A stretch of 64,000 bases of DNA from an uncultured Lactobacillus sp. (GCF_947367125.1 NZ_CANBCQ010000006.1:1-64000); one strand, 5' to 3'. Shown: positions 49,382-59,358, counted from the first letter of the stretch. Translations and numbers: made by a program. The notes: generated by a model from the sequence alone, not told the origin.

Positions 49382-50161
49382 ATGGCCTTATTTAAGAAAA
49401 AGCGTGGTACCGACGATACGATTAAGCACGGTGCTCAATTAATCACAGTTGCTGATCCTCGTAGTGCAGTGGCTGAACAGTTCAGAACAATTAGAACTAA
49501 TATTAACTTCATGGCAGTTGATGAAAACATTAATACTTTGGCCTTCACTTCAGCTAACATCAGTGAAGGTAAGTCAACTGTCACGGCTAACGTGGCGATT
49601 ACTTATGCACAAGCAGGCCGCAAGACCTTATTGATTGACGCCGACTTGCGTCGTCCAACCTTGCACAGTACGTTCAACGTTAAGAATAATACTGGTTTGA
49701 CAACTGTTCTTACTTCAGAAGCTGACGAAATCAACTTAAATGATGTGGTTGAAGAAAGTGGAATTGATAACTTGTCAATCTTGACTTCTGGTCCGATTCC
49801 ACCTAACCCAGCTGAATTAATCGGTTCACGCCGAATGGAAACTTTCATTGAATTGGTTAAGTCTCATTACGACATGGTAATTATCGACTTGGCACCAGTA
49901 CTTGAAGTATCTGATACACAAGAACTAGCTAGTCACTTAGACGGTGTGGTCTTAGTTGTTCGCCAAGGCGTAACGCAAAAGGCCGGGATTCGCCGAGCAG
50001 TGCAAATGCTTAAGTTTGCTAAGGCTCGCATCTTGGGCTACGTTATGAACGATATTAGAGCTGAAAATGGTGGCTATGGTTACGGCTACGGTTATGGCTA
50101 TGGTTACGGTGCTGAAAAGAAAAAAGGTTTGTTCGGACGTAAAAAGAGTGATGGTCAATAA
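49382..50161 (+). CDS. epsC: EPS tyrosine autokinase (Wze-like)
   Basis: 259 aa BY-kinase. Walker A in ISEGKSTVTANVAITYAQAG, Walker A' LLIDADLRRPT, Walker B VIIDLAPV. The C-terminal phospho-cluster is a run of alternating Gly and Tyr (about residues 227-241, six or more Tyr) before AEKKKGLFGRKK. Autophosphorylation there, reversed by EpsD, controls polymerisation. It overlaps EpsD by one base. Confidence 0.94.
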   Translation: MALFKKKRGTDDTIKHGAQLITVADPRSAVAEQFRTIRTNINFMAVDENINTLAFTSANISEGKSTVTANVAITYAQAGRKTLLIDADLRRPTLHSTFNVKNNTGLTTVLTSEADEINLNDVVEESGIDNLSILTSGPIPPNPAELIGSRRMETFIELVKSHYDMVIIDLAPVLEVSDTQELASHLDGVVLVVRQGVTQKAGIRRAVQMLKFAKARILGYVMNDIRAENGGYGYGYGYGYGYGAEKKKGLFGRKKSDGQ

Positions 50162-50931
50162 TGGTCTTAGTTGATATTCACTGCCATATCTTACCGGGCA
50201 TTGACGATGGTTCAAAAAGTTGGGAGACTTCGATTAAACTTGCTCAGGCTGCGGTAAAAGATGGCGTAACGCATGCAATTTGTACACCACATACGCTTAA
50301 TGGGCGCTATACAAATCATAAAGATGACGTTATCTGGCTGACTGATCTCTACCAACAGAAGCTGGATGAAGCTAAGATCCCGTTGACAGTTTTCCCCGGA
50401 CAAGAAGTTCGCTTGTCAGGAGACTTGATTGATGCACTTGATCAGGACGATATCTTGTTCTGCGATGAAGATGGAACTTATATGCTATTGGAATTTCCAA
50501 GTGATGACGTGCCAACTTATGCGCAGAATACGATCTTCAAGGTGATGCAGCGCGGGATTACGCCGATCATTGTGCACCCAGAGCGCAATAGCCGCATCTT
50601 GAAGGAACCAGAAGTTTTGCAAGGGATGCTGGAACAAGGTTGTCTAGTGCAGATTACGGCTAGTTCTTATACGGGCGTTTTTGGTGATAAGATTGAAGAG
50701 ATGTCGCGTAAGTTGATTGCGGCGGGGCAGGGATGCACTTTTGCTTCGGATGCGCATAACTTACCTAGAAGACAGTATCAATTGAGCGAAGCTTATAAAA
50801 AAATGAGCCAGGAATTCGGTCAAGACCTAGCTCAGCAGTGGCAAGATAATGCTCGCAGCATTATCAATGGCGATCCAGTTCAGATGGATTGGCAGCCGTT
50901 GAAGCGCAAGAAGAAGTTCTGGTTGTTTTAA
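50161..50931 (+). CDS. epsD: PHP-type tyrosine phosphatase (Wzb/CpsB-like)
   Basis: 256 aa PHP-fold manganese phosphatase. Metal-binding motifs: DIHCHILPGIDDG at the start, ICTPHT, FPGQEVRL, and IVHPERN and SDAHN later. It removes phosphate from the EpsC tyrosine tail. ATG overlaps the epsC stop (TAATG), so translationally coupled. Confidence 0.94.
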   Translation: MVLVDIHCHILPGIDDGSKSWETSIKLAQAAVKDGVTHAICTPHTLNGRYTNHKDDVIWLTDLYQQKLDEAKIPLTVFPGQEVRLSGDLIDALDQDDILFCDEDGTYMLLEFPSDDVPTYAQNTIFKVMQRGITPIIVHPERNSRILKEPEVLQGMLEQGCLVQITASSYTGVFGDKIEEMSRKLIAAGQGCTFASDAHNLPRRQYQLSEAYKKMSQEFGQDLAQQWQDNARSIINGDPVQMDWQPLKRKKKFWLF

Positions 50932-50952
50932 GCTAATTGCAAGTGTGCAAAT

Positions 50953-50982
50953 TTGTATTAGAGCTAGTGCAAGCGTGATAAT
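50953..50982 (+). promoter_or_regulatory. Possible internal promoter before epsE
   Basis: TTGTAT (50953-50958), 18-bp spacer, GATAAT (50977-50982) in a 100-bp gap after epsD. It is weak but may give the biosynthetic genes a separate start. Confidence 0.35.
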
Positions 50983-51031
50983 ATAGAAAAAGTGAGTATT
51001 GTAGACTGAGTAATTAGGAGAGTAAGAGGCA

Positions 51032-51685
51032 ATGATGCTAATGGAGAAACTACAGGTTAATCCGGCAAAGGTAAATGGCCGACCCGTATATCATACAGTT
51101 AAGCGAGTATTTGATATACTGGCTAGCGCACTTGGGTTAATCTTACTATCTCCGTTATTTTTATTTTTGATAATAAAAATACGCCATGAAGATGGTGGCC
51201 CCGCTTTTTATTCGCAAGAGCGAATTGGTAAAGATGGCAAGCCATTTAAAATGTACAAATTTCGTTCAATGATAGTTAATGCGGATCAAATGATTGATCA
51301 ATTAGAAGATCAGAACGAAGTTGATGGGGCAATGTTTAAGATTAAGGATGACCCAAGAATCACTAAGATTGGGCATACGATTCGTAAATATAGTCTTGAT
51401 GAATTACCCCAACTCTGGAATGTATTAATTGGTGATATGTCGTTAGTTGGTCCGCGTCCGCCTCTACCATCAGAAGTAGCAGAATATACTGATTATGATA
51501 AACAGAGATTGATGGTCATGCCGGGCTGTACTGGTCTGTGGCAAGTTACTAAGCGTAACGAAGCTGACTTTGATGAAATGGTTTGGCTTGATATTGTATA
51601 TATCAACCATTCTGGAATATTGGAAGATCTGAAGTTGATTATTAAGACTATTGGGGTGGTTGTTCATCCTAATGGGGCATATTAA
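51032..51685 (+). CDS. epsE: Priming sugar-1-phosphate transferase
   Basis: 217 aa PHPT-type enzyme that puts the first sugar-1-phosphate (galactose or glucose) on undecaprenyl phosphate. One N-terminal membrane helix (KRVFDILASALGLILLSPLF), then the catalytic block with FRSMI, DELPQLWNVLIGDMSLVGPR and the closing PGCTGLWQVTKRNEADFDE. Full length. It is the last conserved gene before the variable part of the cluster. Confidence 0.94.
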   Translation: MMLMEKLQVNPAKVNGRPVYHTVKRVFDILASALGLILLSPLFLFLIIKIRHEDGGPAFYSQERIGKDGKPFKMYKFRSMIVNADQMIDQLEDQNEVDGAMFKIKDDPRITKIGHTIRKYSLDELPQLWNVLIGDMSLVGPRPPLPSEVAEYTDYDKQRLMVMPGCTGLWQVTKRNEADFDEMVWLDIVYINHSGILEDLKLIIKTIGVVVHPNGAY

Positions 51686-51701
51686 TGGGAGAAGCGAATA
51701 G

Positions 51702-52823
51702 ATGAATAAAAGAATCTGCGTTCTTCACGTTGCAGAAGCTGCAGGTGGTGTAGAGAGATATCTACAAACTTTATTTAAATATAGCGATAAGGAACATGTA
51801 GAGAATATTTTAGTTTGTTCGCAAAATTATGACTATAAGAAGTTTAAAGAATTGGCTGATAGAGTGATCGTGTTAAAAATGGCTCATCAAATTAATCCAT
51901 CTTCTGATATTAAAGTGGGAAAAGCTTTGCGTAAGATTATTAAGAAAATTAAACCAGATATAGTCTATGCTCACTCTAGTAAAGCAGGTGCTTTAGCCAG
52001 AATTGCTGATTTAGGGTTAAAAAATAAAGTAATTTATAATCCTCACGGCTGGGCGTTTAACATGCAACAATCTACTAAGAAAAAAGAAATGTATAAATGG
52101 GTTGAGAAGATTTCAGCCCATTTTTGCGATAAGATAGTCTGTATTTCTGATGCTGAAAAAGAATCAGCTTTAAGAGAAAAAATTTGTAAACCATCTAAAT
52201 TACAAGTGATTTATAACGGTATTGATTTAGAAGAAATAAAAAATACTGTTCCTAAGACCAGAAAAGAACTTAATATACCAGAAGATGCATTTGTAGTGGG
52301 AATGGTAGGAAGATTATCTAAGCAGAAAGCACCAGACGTCTTTGTTAAAGCAGCTAAGTTAATTAAGCAAAAAATCCCAAATGCTTACTTTTTAATGGTA
52401 GGTGATGGTGAATTACGCGATCAAATTGAAGCAATGATTCATAAGTTTAATCTTGATTCATCATTTTTGATTACTGGTTGGGTGGATAATCCAATCTCTT
52501 ATATGAAAATAATGAATGTAGGCTGCTTACTTTCTCGATGGGAAGGATTCGGATTAGTGCTTCCGGAATATATGGCCTGTGGAATTCCTATTGTTGCTAC
52601 AAATGTTGACGCTATACCTAATATTATTAAAGATGGTGTAAATGGGCTGCTAGTAAAGAAAGATGACTTTTGTGCTACTTGTGATGCGATTCATAAAATA
52701 TATGCTGACAAGAATGTGAAAAGAAATATTAATAGTAATAATAAAGACGTTAATAAATTTAATGTTTCAAAAACTGTAATAGAAAGTTTAGAGCTTTATA
52801 TAAATGAGGAGAAAAATAAGTGA
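51702..52823 (+). CDS. GT4-family glycosyltransferase
   Basis: 373 aa GT-B fold enzyme. The N-terminal domain holds HVAEAAGGVERYLQTLFKYS, typical of EPS GT4 enzymes. The C-terminal half has GMVGRLSKQKAPDVFVKAAK and the nucleotide-sugar block SRWEGFGLVLPEYMACGIPI with the E-x7-E motif. Donor and linkage are unknown. Its stop overlaps the next start (GTGA at 52820), so translation is coupled. GC content drops from here. Confidence 0.88.
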   Translation: MNKRICVLHVAEAAGGVERYLQTLFKYSDKEHVENILVCSQNYDYKKFKELADRVIVLKMAHQINPSSDIKVGKALRKIIKKIKPDIVYAHSSKAGALARIADLGLKNKVIYNPHGWAFNMQQSTKKKEMYKWVEKISAHFCDKIVCISDAEKESALREKICKPSKLQVIYNGIDLEEIKNTVPKTRKELNIPEDAFVVGMVGRLSKQKAPDVFVKAAKLIKQKIPNAYFLMVGDGELRDQIEAMIHKFNLDSSFLITGWVDNPISYMKIMNVGCLLSRWEGFGLVLPEYMACGIPIVATNVDAIPNIIKDGVNGLLVKKDDFCATCDAIHKIYADKNVKRNINSNNKDVNKFNVSKTVIESLELYINEEKNK

Positions 52824-53629
52824 CTAAAGTATCAGTTATAATGTCAGTTTATAATGTAGATAATTATGATGTATTACTTGCTAGTGTTAAATCCATATTA
52901 AATCAAAGCTTTAAAGATTTTGAATTTATAATTTGTAATGATGGATCCTCAAATGCTCAAACGGAAGAATATCTAAAAATAATTAAGAATTTTGATTCTA
53001 GAATTAAGATTATAGGATATAAAAAGAATATGGGGTTAGCATATTCTAGAAATCAATGTATTAAGTTTTGCAAAGGAAAGTATATTGCATTTCAAGATGA
53101 TGATGATGTTTCTGCCCCTGATAGATTAAATGAAGAAGTAAATTTTTTAGATACTAAACGTGAATATTCTTTTGTTGGAACCAATGCTAATGTTTTTGAC
53201 AAAAATGGAATATGGGGAGAGTATATAAATCCACAAAAGCCTGCAAAGAAAGATTTTTTGTGGAATAGTCCATTTCTTAATCCATCTATGATGTTTAGGG
53301 CTCAAGTTCTTAAAGAAAATAAGGGATTTCGAGTGGCAAAAAAAGTTAAGAGAGTGGAAGATTATGATTTGTTCTTTAGATTATATGCTAAAGGGTATAA
53401 AGGATATAATATTCAAAAAAAATTGTTCAATTACCGAATTGAAATTGAAAAGGAGAAAAATAAAAAATATCGACCAATGCATGATCGAATTAATGAAGCA
53501 AGAATAAGAATGGAAGGATATAAGGGGCTAGGGATGCCTATTATAGGTATTCCATTTATAATCAAGCCAATTTTAATCGGCTTGATACCTCATAAGATTT
53601 TTTATTTTATACGAAAACGGCAATACTAA
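52820..53629 (+). CDS. GT2-family glycosyltransferase A
   Basis: 269 aa GT-A enzyme from GTG 52820 (site GAGGAG within the previous gene). SVIMSVYNVDNYDVLLASVK opens the domain; ICNDGSS and QDDDDVSAPDRL supply the UDP- and metal-binding Asp residues. ED in RVEDYDLFFRL is the base-type motif. Inverting transfer to a lipid-linked oligosaccharide is expected; sugar unknown. AT-rich. Confidence 0.88.
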   Translation: MTKVSVIMSVYNVDNYDVLLASVKSILNQSFKDFEFIICNDGSSNAQTEEYLKIIKNFDSRIKIIGYKKNMGLAYSRNQCIKFCKGKYIAFQDDDDVSAPDRLNEEVNFLDTKREYSFVGTNANVFDKNGIWGEYINPQKPAKKDFLWNSPFLNPSMMFRAQVLKENKGFRVAKKVKRVEDYDLFFRLYAKGYKGYNIQKKLFNYRIEIEKEKNKKYRPMHDRINEARIRMEGYKGLGMPIIGIPFIIKPILIGLIPHKIFYFIRKRQY

Positions 53630-53630
53630 T

Positions 53631-54518
53631 ATGTGTAATCTAGTTATTAGCAGAAATTATTCAAATAGTTTTTTGTATGCAAAAGTGTTAAGCAGACTAC
53701 CTGGTTGTACTAAGTTTAGTAGATATTTTAATGATAGAAGGCATGAACGAATAGAAAAAGATTTAATGCCTTTGTTTAAATACTCTCTAAACACAATCAA
53801 GTATCCTACTGATAAAAATAAAAGTTCCTCTATTATTTGGATATTTTGGTGGCAAGGAGAAAATAAAATGCCACCCTTAGTTAAAAAATGTTATAGGAGT
53901 ATTATCAGTAATAAAGGAAAAAGGAAGGTTATTCTGATAACTCAAAAGAATATAAAAGAATATGCAACAATTCCAGATTATATTTATAAAAAGATAGATG
54001 AAAAAAAGATTTCTTTAACTCATTTATCTGATATACTGAGGTTTAATTTATTGAACAATTTTGGTGGATTGTGGATTGATGCCACAATATTTGTCACTGA
54101 TTCTTTGGATATATTTAGTACTGATAAGTTGTTTACATTAGGTGGTTATCCCGATGTAAAACATTTTAATGTCTCCTATGGGAGATGGACAGGTTTCTTT
54201 ATTGGGGGTCCAAAAAATAGTGTTTTGTTTGATTTCATAGATACCTTTTTTAGAACGTATTGGAAATATAATGATGATTTAATAGATTATTTTTTAATAG
54301 ATTATTGTTTAAATTATGCCTGGAATAAAAATTTAAGCAATTTTAAGTTAATAAAGAATAACACTAATCCACATTTATTTGACTTACAAAGTAAGTTAAA
54401 TAAGAAATACAATAATGAATTAGTACAAAAATTGATATACAATACAAGAGTTTTTAAGCTTTCGTATAAAAAAGACGTAAATATAAATGATGTCAATAAT
54501 GTTTATTCTCACTTGTGA
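53631..54518 (+). CDS. Capsular polysaccharide synthesis (Caps_synth/GT32-like) protein
   Basis: 295 aa. IIWIFWWQGENKMPPLVKKC then HLSDILRFNLLNNFGGLWID carry the GT32 DXD-type motif (WIDATIF), as in Caps_synth (PF05704) proteins. Retaining sugar transfer is expected for the family. Starts 1 bp after the preceding gene. Very AT-rich, like its neighbours. Donor unknown. Confidence 0.82.
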   Translation: MCNLVISRNYSNSFLYAKVLSRLPGCTKFSRYFNDRRHERIEKDLMPLFKYSLNTIKYPTDKNKSSSIIWIFWWQGENKMPPLVKKCYRSIISNKGKRKVILITQKNIKEYATIPDYIYKKIDEKKISLTHLSDILRFNLLNNFGGLWIDATIFVTDSLDIFSTDKLFTLGGYPDVKHFNVSYGRWTGFFIGGPKNSVLFDFIDTFFRTYWKYNDDLIDYFLIDYCLNYAWNKNLSNFKLIKNNTNPHLFDLQSKLNKKYNNELVQKLIYNTRVFKLSYKKDVNINDVNNVYSHL

Positions 54519-54532
54519 TAAAAGGATGAAGA

Positions 54533-55465
54533 ATGAAAAAAAAAATAAAATTATCTATTGCATTAACAACTTATAATGGAAGTAAATATATTATTCAGTT
54601 ATTAGATTCTTTAAAAAAACAAACGCTTGCACCGGATGAGGTTATAATAGTCGATGATAATTCTACAGATAGCACGGTTGAAATAATTAAAGATTATATT
54701 AAAAAATATAATTTGATAAATTGGAAAGTTTATGAAAATTCTAAAAATTTAGGATGGCAAAAGAATTTTACAAAAGCTCTTTCTAAAACTACGGGTGATT
54801 ATATCTTTTTAGCTGATCAAGATGATATTTGGTATAAAAATAAAATAAAAAAGTTTATGGAATGCTTTTTGAGAACAAATGCTTGGATGGTAGTTTCAGA
54901 TTTTAATGTAATAGGAAATGGACGTTCTAGAAAAACAACTAGTATGCCAAAAATTAATTATGAAATAGAGAAAGATGCCAAAAAAATAAAATTTGATGAA
55001 AACTATGCCCTAATATTAAGACCAGGATGCGTAATGGCGATCAATTCCGTATTAAAAAGAATTTATTTAGATCTTTGGTTTGAAAAAACACCACATGATG
55101 CTCTTTTATGGTTAATTGCAAGCATTACAAATAATATTTATTATATTGATTCTCCATCTATAGATTTTAGACGCACGGATGGCAATGCTTCAGGTTCAAT
55201 TGCCCATGATATTTCTTTTAAAAGAAATGCAATAATCAGAGAAAAAAAAGTTAATAAGTGGTACTTAAATTCTAATCTAGTTAATAAAAAATTTATAAAG
55301 ATTATAAGGAGAAATACAAGATGGAATAACTTAAGATATGAATTACTAATTAATCATAAATTAAGTAGTTGGGTTAGATTGTTTAAATATAAAGATTGCT
55401 ATAAGACAAATAAGCAATATTTAGGGGATTTATATTATTATTTAGTATCAAAAAGAAATAAATAA
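54533..55465 (+). CDS. GT2-family glycosyltransferase B
   Basis: 310 aa GT-A enzyme: KLSIALTTYNGSKYIIQLLD, VDDNSTDSTV and FLADQDDIWYKNKI are the family signature with the DXD-like QDD. It resembles rhamnosyl- and related EPS transferases that carry LADQDDIW, so rhamnose transfer is plausible but unproven. No dTDP-rhamnose genes are in the window. C-terminus is basic. Site AAGGATGAAGA. Confidence 0.86.
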   Translation: MKKKIKLSIALTTYNGSKYIIQLLDSLKKQTLAPDEVIIVDDNSTDSTVEIIKDYIKKYNLINWKVYENSKNLGWQKNFTKALSKTTGDYIFLADQDDIWYKNKIKKFMECFLRTNAWMVVSDFNVIGNGRSRKTTSMPKINYEIEKDAKKIKFDENYALILRPGCVMAINSVLKRIYLDLWFEKTPHDALLWLIASITNNIYYIDSPSIDFRRTDGNASGSIAHDISFKRNAIIREKKVNKWYLNSNLVNKKFIKIIRRNTRWNNLRYELLINHKLSSWVRLFKYKDCYKTNKQYLGDLYYYLVSKRNK

Positions 55466-55489
55466 ACAACTTAATAAAGGTGTAAAAAC

Positions 55490-56722
55490 ATGAAGCAAGG
55501 ATCTACCGTATTTCAAATAGACAATATAAGAAATATTTGTTTATTATTATGTGGCTTTTTTTGTACGATGCCAGTATTTAGTATAGGTGGGTTAAATTTT
55601 TATAATTATCCACTTCTTTTGTATGTTATAATAAACTTCTTTTGTGGAAAACTATACTTTGATAGTAAAAAAATAAGTATGTGTATTTTTTTACTTAGTT
55701 TATTTTTGTCTACCTTACTTAGTTTTTCAATTGTACCAAGTAATTGGTCTAGTTATTCGTTAAAATTTTCTTTTAAAATATCTATATTAATGTTGTTATT
55801 GTTACTCGTCTCAAGTAGAGATGATTTAATAGTAGGTAGGAAATATTTTCTAAAAGGATTATATTATGCTGCTTTTGCTCAGTTATTTTGGATATGTATG
55901 CAGCAACTATTTTATAGTTTTAAAGGGATAGATTTAAATTTAGTAGTTTTCGGAATAGCTAGTCCCATTCAAAATGGAGGATTGGCTTTAACAGGACTTT
56001 CCTGGGAAAGAGCTAATGCCATTATTGCACTGATAATAGGGATGATTTTAACAGATAATAAATTTGTAAAAGCAATATTTATAGTAGGTTCACTGTTAAC
56101 AGCCTCACGTACAGGGGTTGGTATAATAGTTGTAATTATTATATACGACATTTTAATTTTGCATGGTCAGTTTAAATATAAAGTAAATATTTCGATAAAA
56201 AATTTATTTATATATATATGTATTGCTGTGTTAACTGTATTTTTATTACAGAGTAGCGTAACTAGACAATATTTTGATTATACTATTGTAAGATTTCAAA
56301 GACTAATTACTGGAGGAAATGACTATTCCGTAAATTCTGTACAAGTTGATGGGCATATTTTATATTATCAATGGTTATTACCAGCTTTAAAACAATTGCC
56401 TTTTGTTCAGGTATTATTGGGTTGCGGTACAGGTATTTCAGGATGGGTTTATTCGGTATTGTATAATCGATTTACAACTGGCGGTCCTTGGGGAATTGAA
56501 ACTGATTTTGTAGGTTTAATTTTAGGGAATGGATTAATTGGTGCAATATTGTATTATTACAACTCATTAAAAATATTTTTTTCGCAAAAAAATCAAAAAC
56601 TGAAGAAAATTATGTTAGCCATATTTGTTGGTACATTTATGTATAGTTTTTTAGGAAGCTCAATAAGTGTACTTTTAATGATATTTTGCCTTCCTTCAGA
56701 TGATAAAATTGAAAATATTTAA
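55490..56722 (+). CDS. EPS polymerase (Wzy-like)
   Basis: 410 aa membrane protein with about 10-12 TM helices and a large loop (about 275-330) between late helices. ASRTGVGIIVVIIIYDIL holds the SRT motif common in Wzy proteins. Joins EPS repeat units at the outer face. Low similarity is normal for Wzy; topology and position between transferases and flippase support the call. Confidence 0.82.
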   Translation: MKQGSTVFQIDNIRNICLLLCGFFCTMPVFSIGGLNFYNYPLLLYVIINFFCGKLYFDSKKISMCIFLLSLFLSTLLSFSIVPSNWSSYSLKFSFKISILMLLLLLVSSRDDLIVGRKYFLKGLYYAAFAQLFWICMQQLFYSFKGIDLNLVVFGIASPIQNGGLALTGLSWERANAIIALIIGMILTDNKFVKAIFIVGSLLTASRTGVGIIVVIIIYDILILHGQFKYKVNISIKNLFIYICIAVLTVFLLQSSVTRQYFDYTIVRFQRLITGGNDYSVNSVQVDGHILYYQWLLPALKQLPFVQVLLGCGTGISGWVYSVLYNRFTTGGPWGIETDFVGLILGNGLIGAILYYYNSLKIFFSQKNQKLKKIMLAIFVGTFMYSFLGSSISVLLMIFCLPSDDKIENI

Positions 56723-56774
56723 TTTATAGTTATTGATGATTTTAAATTAAGTTAACGGGTAAAAAAGAACTAGT

Positions 56775-57866
56775 ATGAAAACAATATTATATTTAATGCA
56801 AATTGATTGGAATTGGATAAAACAACGACCTCAGTATATTGCAGAAGGTCTTTCAAAAAAATATCGAATTATTGTCATGTATAAACATACATATAATAAT
56901 GTAGGGTATCAACATAGAAAATCTAAATTAGTAGAATTAAAGGAAATATACACTATACCTAATAGATTTAGTAATTTTAAAATAAGCAAAAAAATAAATG
57001 AAGCTATATTTAAATATAATGTAAAAAAGGAAATTGAAAATAATGATATATCAATTATTTATGTTACTTCACCTAAGTTCTATAAAATTATACCTTTAAA
57101 CTTTAAAGGGAAGATTATATATGATTGCATGGATGATCACGTATTATTAGGAAATTCAGATAAAAAGGAAATTTTAAATAAAGAAAAAAAATTACTTGAT
57201 ATTTCAGATAAGGTTATAGTAACTAGTACTCACTTAGAAAATACTTTAATAAAAAGATATGGAAATGAAAATAAAAATAAATTTGTTTTAATAAGGAATG
57301 GATTTAAAGGCCCGATATTAAAGATAAATCAAATAACTCATTTAAAATCACAAAATTCTATTAAAATAAAAATAGGATATTTTGGAACAGTGAGTGAATG
57401 GTTTGATTTTGATTTATTGAAAAAAAGTTTAAAGGATTTTTCTAATATAGAATATAGAATTTGGGGACCAATAGATCAAAATATAAGGATACCTGAGAAT
57501 TTAAAAGAAAAGATAAAGCTTTGTGGTACAGTTGAACATAACGAATTGTATAAAACTGTTTCAGATTGTGATATTTTGATAATGCCGTTTAAGCTAAATG
57601 AAATGATTAAGTCAGTTGATCCAGTAAAATTATATGAATATATAAATTTTGATAAAAATATAATTACAGTTAAATATCCAGAAATAGAAAGATTTTCTCC
57701 TTTTGTACATTTTTATTCAAATTATGATGAATATAAAAATATATTACACTTCTTTGAAAAAAATAAAGATGTAACTTATTCATTAAAACAAAGAGATTCT
57801 TTTCTAGAAACAAATAATTGGGAAAATCGAATCTCTAAGATTGAAACTCTAATAGCAGAATTGTAA
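56775..57866 (+). CDS. GT-B glycosyltransferase (GT4-like)
   Basis: 363 aa. N-terminal MQIDWNWIKQRPQYIAEGLS is typical of EPS/teichuronic-type transferases reading RPQ(Y/H). IKIGYFGTVSEWFDFDLLKK and PFKLNEMIKSVDPVKLYEYI are the C-terminal donor-site motifs. Donor unknown. It stands between polymerase and flippase genes, which fits an EPS role. Among the most AT-rich genes of the cluster. Confidence 0.82.
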   Translation: MKTILYLMQIDWNWIKQRPQYIAEGLSKKYRIIVMYKHTYNNVGYQHRKSKLVELKEIYTIPNRFSNFKISKKINEAIFKYNVKKEIENNDISIIYVTSPKFYKIIPLNFKGKIIYDCMDDHVLLGNSDKKEILNKEKKLLDISDKVIVTSTHLENTLIKRYGNENKNKFVLIRNGFKGPILKINQITHLKSQNSIKIKIGYFGTVSEWFDFDLLKKSLKDFSNIEYRIWGPIDQNIRIPENLKEKIKLCGTVEHNELYKTVSDCDILIMPFKLNEMIKSVDPVKLYEYINFDKNIITVKYPEIERFSPFVHFYSNYDEYKNILHFFEKNKDVTYSLKQRDSFLETNNWENRISKIETLIAEL

Positions 57867-57871
57867 TAATT

Positions 57872-59122
57872 ATGTTTAAAATATTAAAAGAAAAAATAAA
57901 AACTAAAACAATGGCTAATGGCGCATGGCTGTACTTATTGCAAATGTTTAATACAGTGATACCATTAATCACATTACCCTATGTTACTAGAATACTCGGT
58001 ACTACACAATATGGCGTGTTTTCTGCCTCTTTTAATATTGTCGGATATTTACAGGTGGTTGTTGAATATGGCTTTGTTATGTCGGCAACGAGAGAGGTTG
58101 CGCTAATTCACACAAAAGAGAAAATAAATAAGTTATTTTCGACAATTTTATATTCAAGATTTTTTTTATTAATTGGCTGTATAATATTCTCAATGATATA
58201 TTTGATAATATGGCATCCTAATAAAGTACAATTTTTTAGTTATTTATTGCTAATGATTATGGTTGGGGCAACCGTTATCCAAGAGAATTGGTTATTTCAA
58301 GGATTGGAAGATATGAAATATATAGCCATAGCAAATATAATTGCTCGAACTATAACTATGATCTTGATTTTTTGGTGCGTAAAGGGAATAAATGATCTAT
58401 TAATTTATAGTTATTTATATGCGGTATCTCCATTAATTAGTAATATCATAGGATTAGGAATTGTAAAGGTAAAATATAATATAAAATTTGTAAAAGTAAA
58501 AGTTGTAGAAATAATTGATGAATTGAAAAAAGGATGGTATATTTTTACAACACAATTTACTGCCAAAGTATTTGGTGCAATTGGTATAACTTTTCTAACT
58601 TTTTATAGCGATTCTTCAACTGTAGGTATATTTTCTGCTATACAAAAAATTCCAAATTTAATGATTTTGATCTGGTCACCGATTAGCACTATTTTGTATC
58701 CAATGGTTAGTAAAAAAATGAAAGTGTCCTTTGAAGACGGTACAAATTTTGTTTTACATATAAGAAGAAAAATTTTATTATTATTTTTAATACCAACACT
58801 TTTATTTTCCATTCTATCGCATCCAATAGTAAAGATAGCTTTTGGTGGGGGATATGCCGATAAATCATATTGGTTAATTCCATTATTAATGTGGCTTTTT
58901 GTTTCAATAGATAATAATTTTTGGGGAATACAGATTTTGTTAGCAAGTGGTCATGATAAAGAATATAGTTTTTGTTTTATGATAAGTGTTATTGCAACAA
59001 TTATATTTAATTATTTATTTATAAGATTATGGGGTGGTACTGGTGCCGCATGGGCTCCATTTGCTTCGGAAATGTTATTAGATATTTTATTAATATGGAT
59101 GGTTAAAAAGCAAATTAATTAA
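57872..59122 (+). CDS. EPS repeat-unit flippase (Wzx-like)
   Basis: 416 aa of the MOP/polysaccharide transport family, about 12 TM helices. WLYLLQMFNTVIPLITLPYV and TRILGTTQYGVFSASFNIVG are the N-terminal hallmarks. A normal Wzx would be about 410-480 aa, so it is complete. Last gene of the cluster; no terminator is evident before the IS66 element. Confidence 0.9.
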   Translation: MFKILKEKIKTKTMANGAWLYLLQMFNTVIPLITLPYVTRILGTTQYGVFSASFNIVGYLQVVVEYGFVMSATREVALIHTKEKINKLFSTILYSRFFLLIGCIIFSMIYLIIWHPNKVQFFSYLLLMIMVGATVIQENWLFQGLEDMKYIAIANIIARTITMILIFWCVKGINDLLIYSYLYAVSPLISNIIGLGIVKVKYNIKFVKVKVVEIIDELKKGWYIFTTQFTAKVFGAIGITFLTFYSDSSTVGIFSAIQKIPNLMILIWSPISTILYPMVSKKMKVSFEDGTNFVLHIRRKILLLFLIPTLLFSILSHPIVKIAFGGGYADKSYWLIPLLMWLFVSIDNNFWGIQILLASGHDKEYSFCFMISVIATIIFNYLFIRLWGGTGAAWAPFASEMLLDILLIWMVKKQIN

Positions 59123-59294
59123 AATAATGAGAGTCTGAAAAATTGGTTTTATTTTAGCTTATTCTTAAAAAAGAAAATACTAATATACCAACGTCCAACA
59201 TTTGTTATAGCGTTAATTATTAGTGACTCTTGACTCAATCCTATAAATTTTGATTTTTTTGTTAAACCCCCTAAAGTGTAAAGGTAGATGGAAA
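59123..59294. other. Gap between the EPS cluster and IS66
   Basis: AT-rich, no credible gene or terminator. Short stretches such as AAGTGTAAAGGTAGATGGAA before the IS end look like leftover sequence. Confidence 0.4.
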
Positions 59295-59322
59295 GTAAGC
59301 GTCAAATAAAATAGTGTACTTA

Positions 59323-59358
59323 AAAACCGTCCCAGTTACTGTTATACTGAGACGGTTA
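59323..59358 (-). terminator. Terminator of the IS66 transposition genes
   Basis: Minus strand: AACCGTCTCAGTA paired with TAACTGGGACGGTT (one G-U), then T4-5, inside the IS end after tnpC. Confidence 0.7.
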
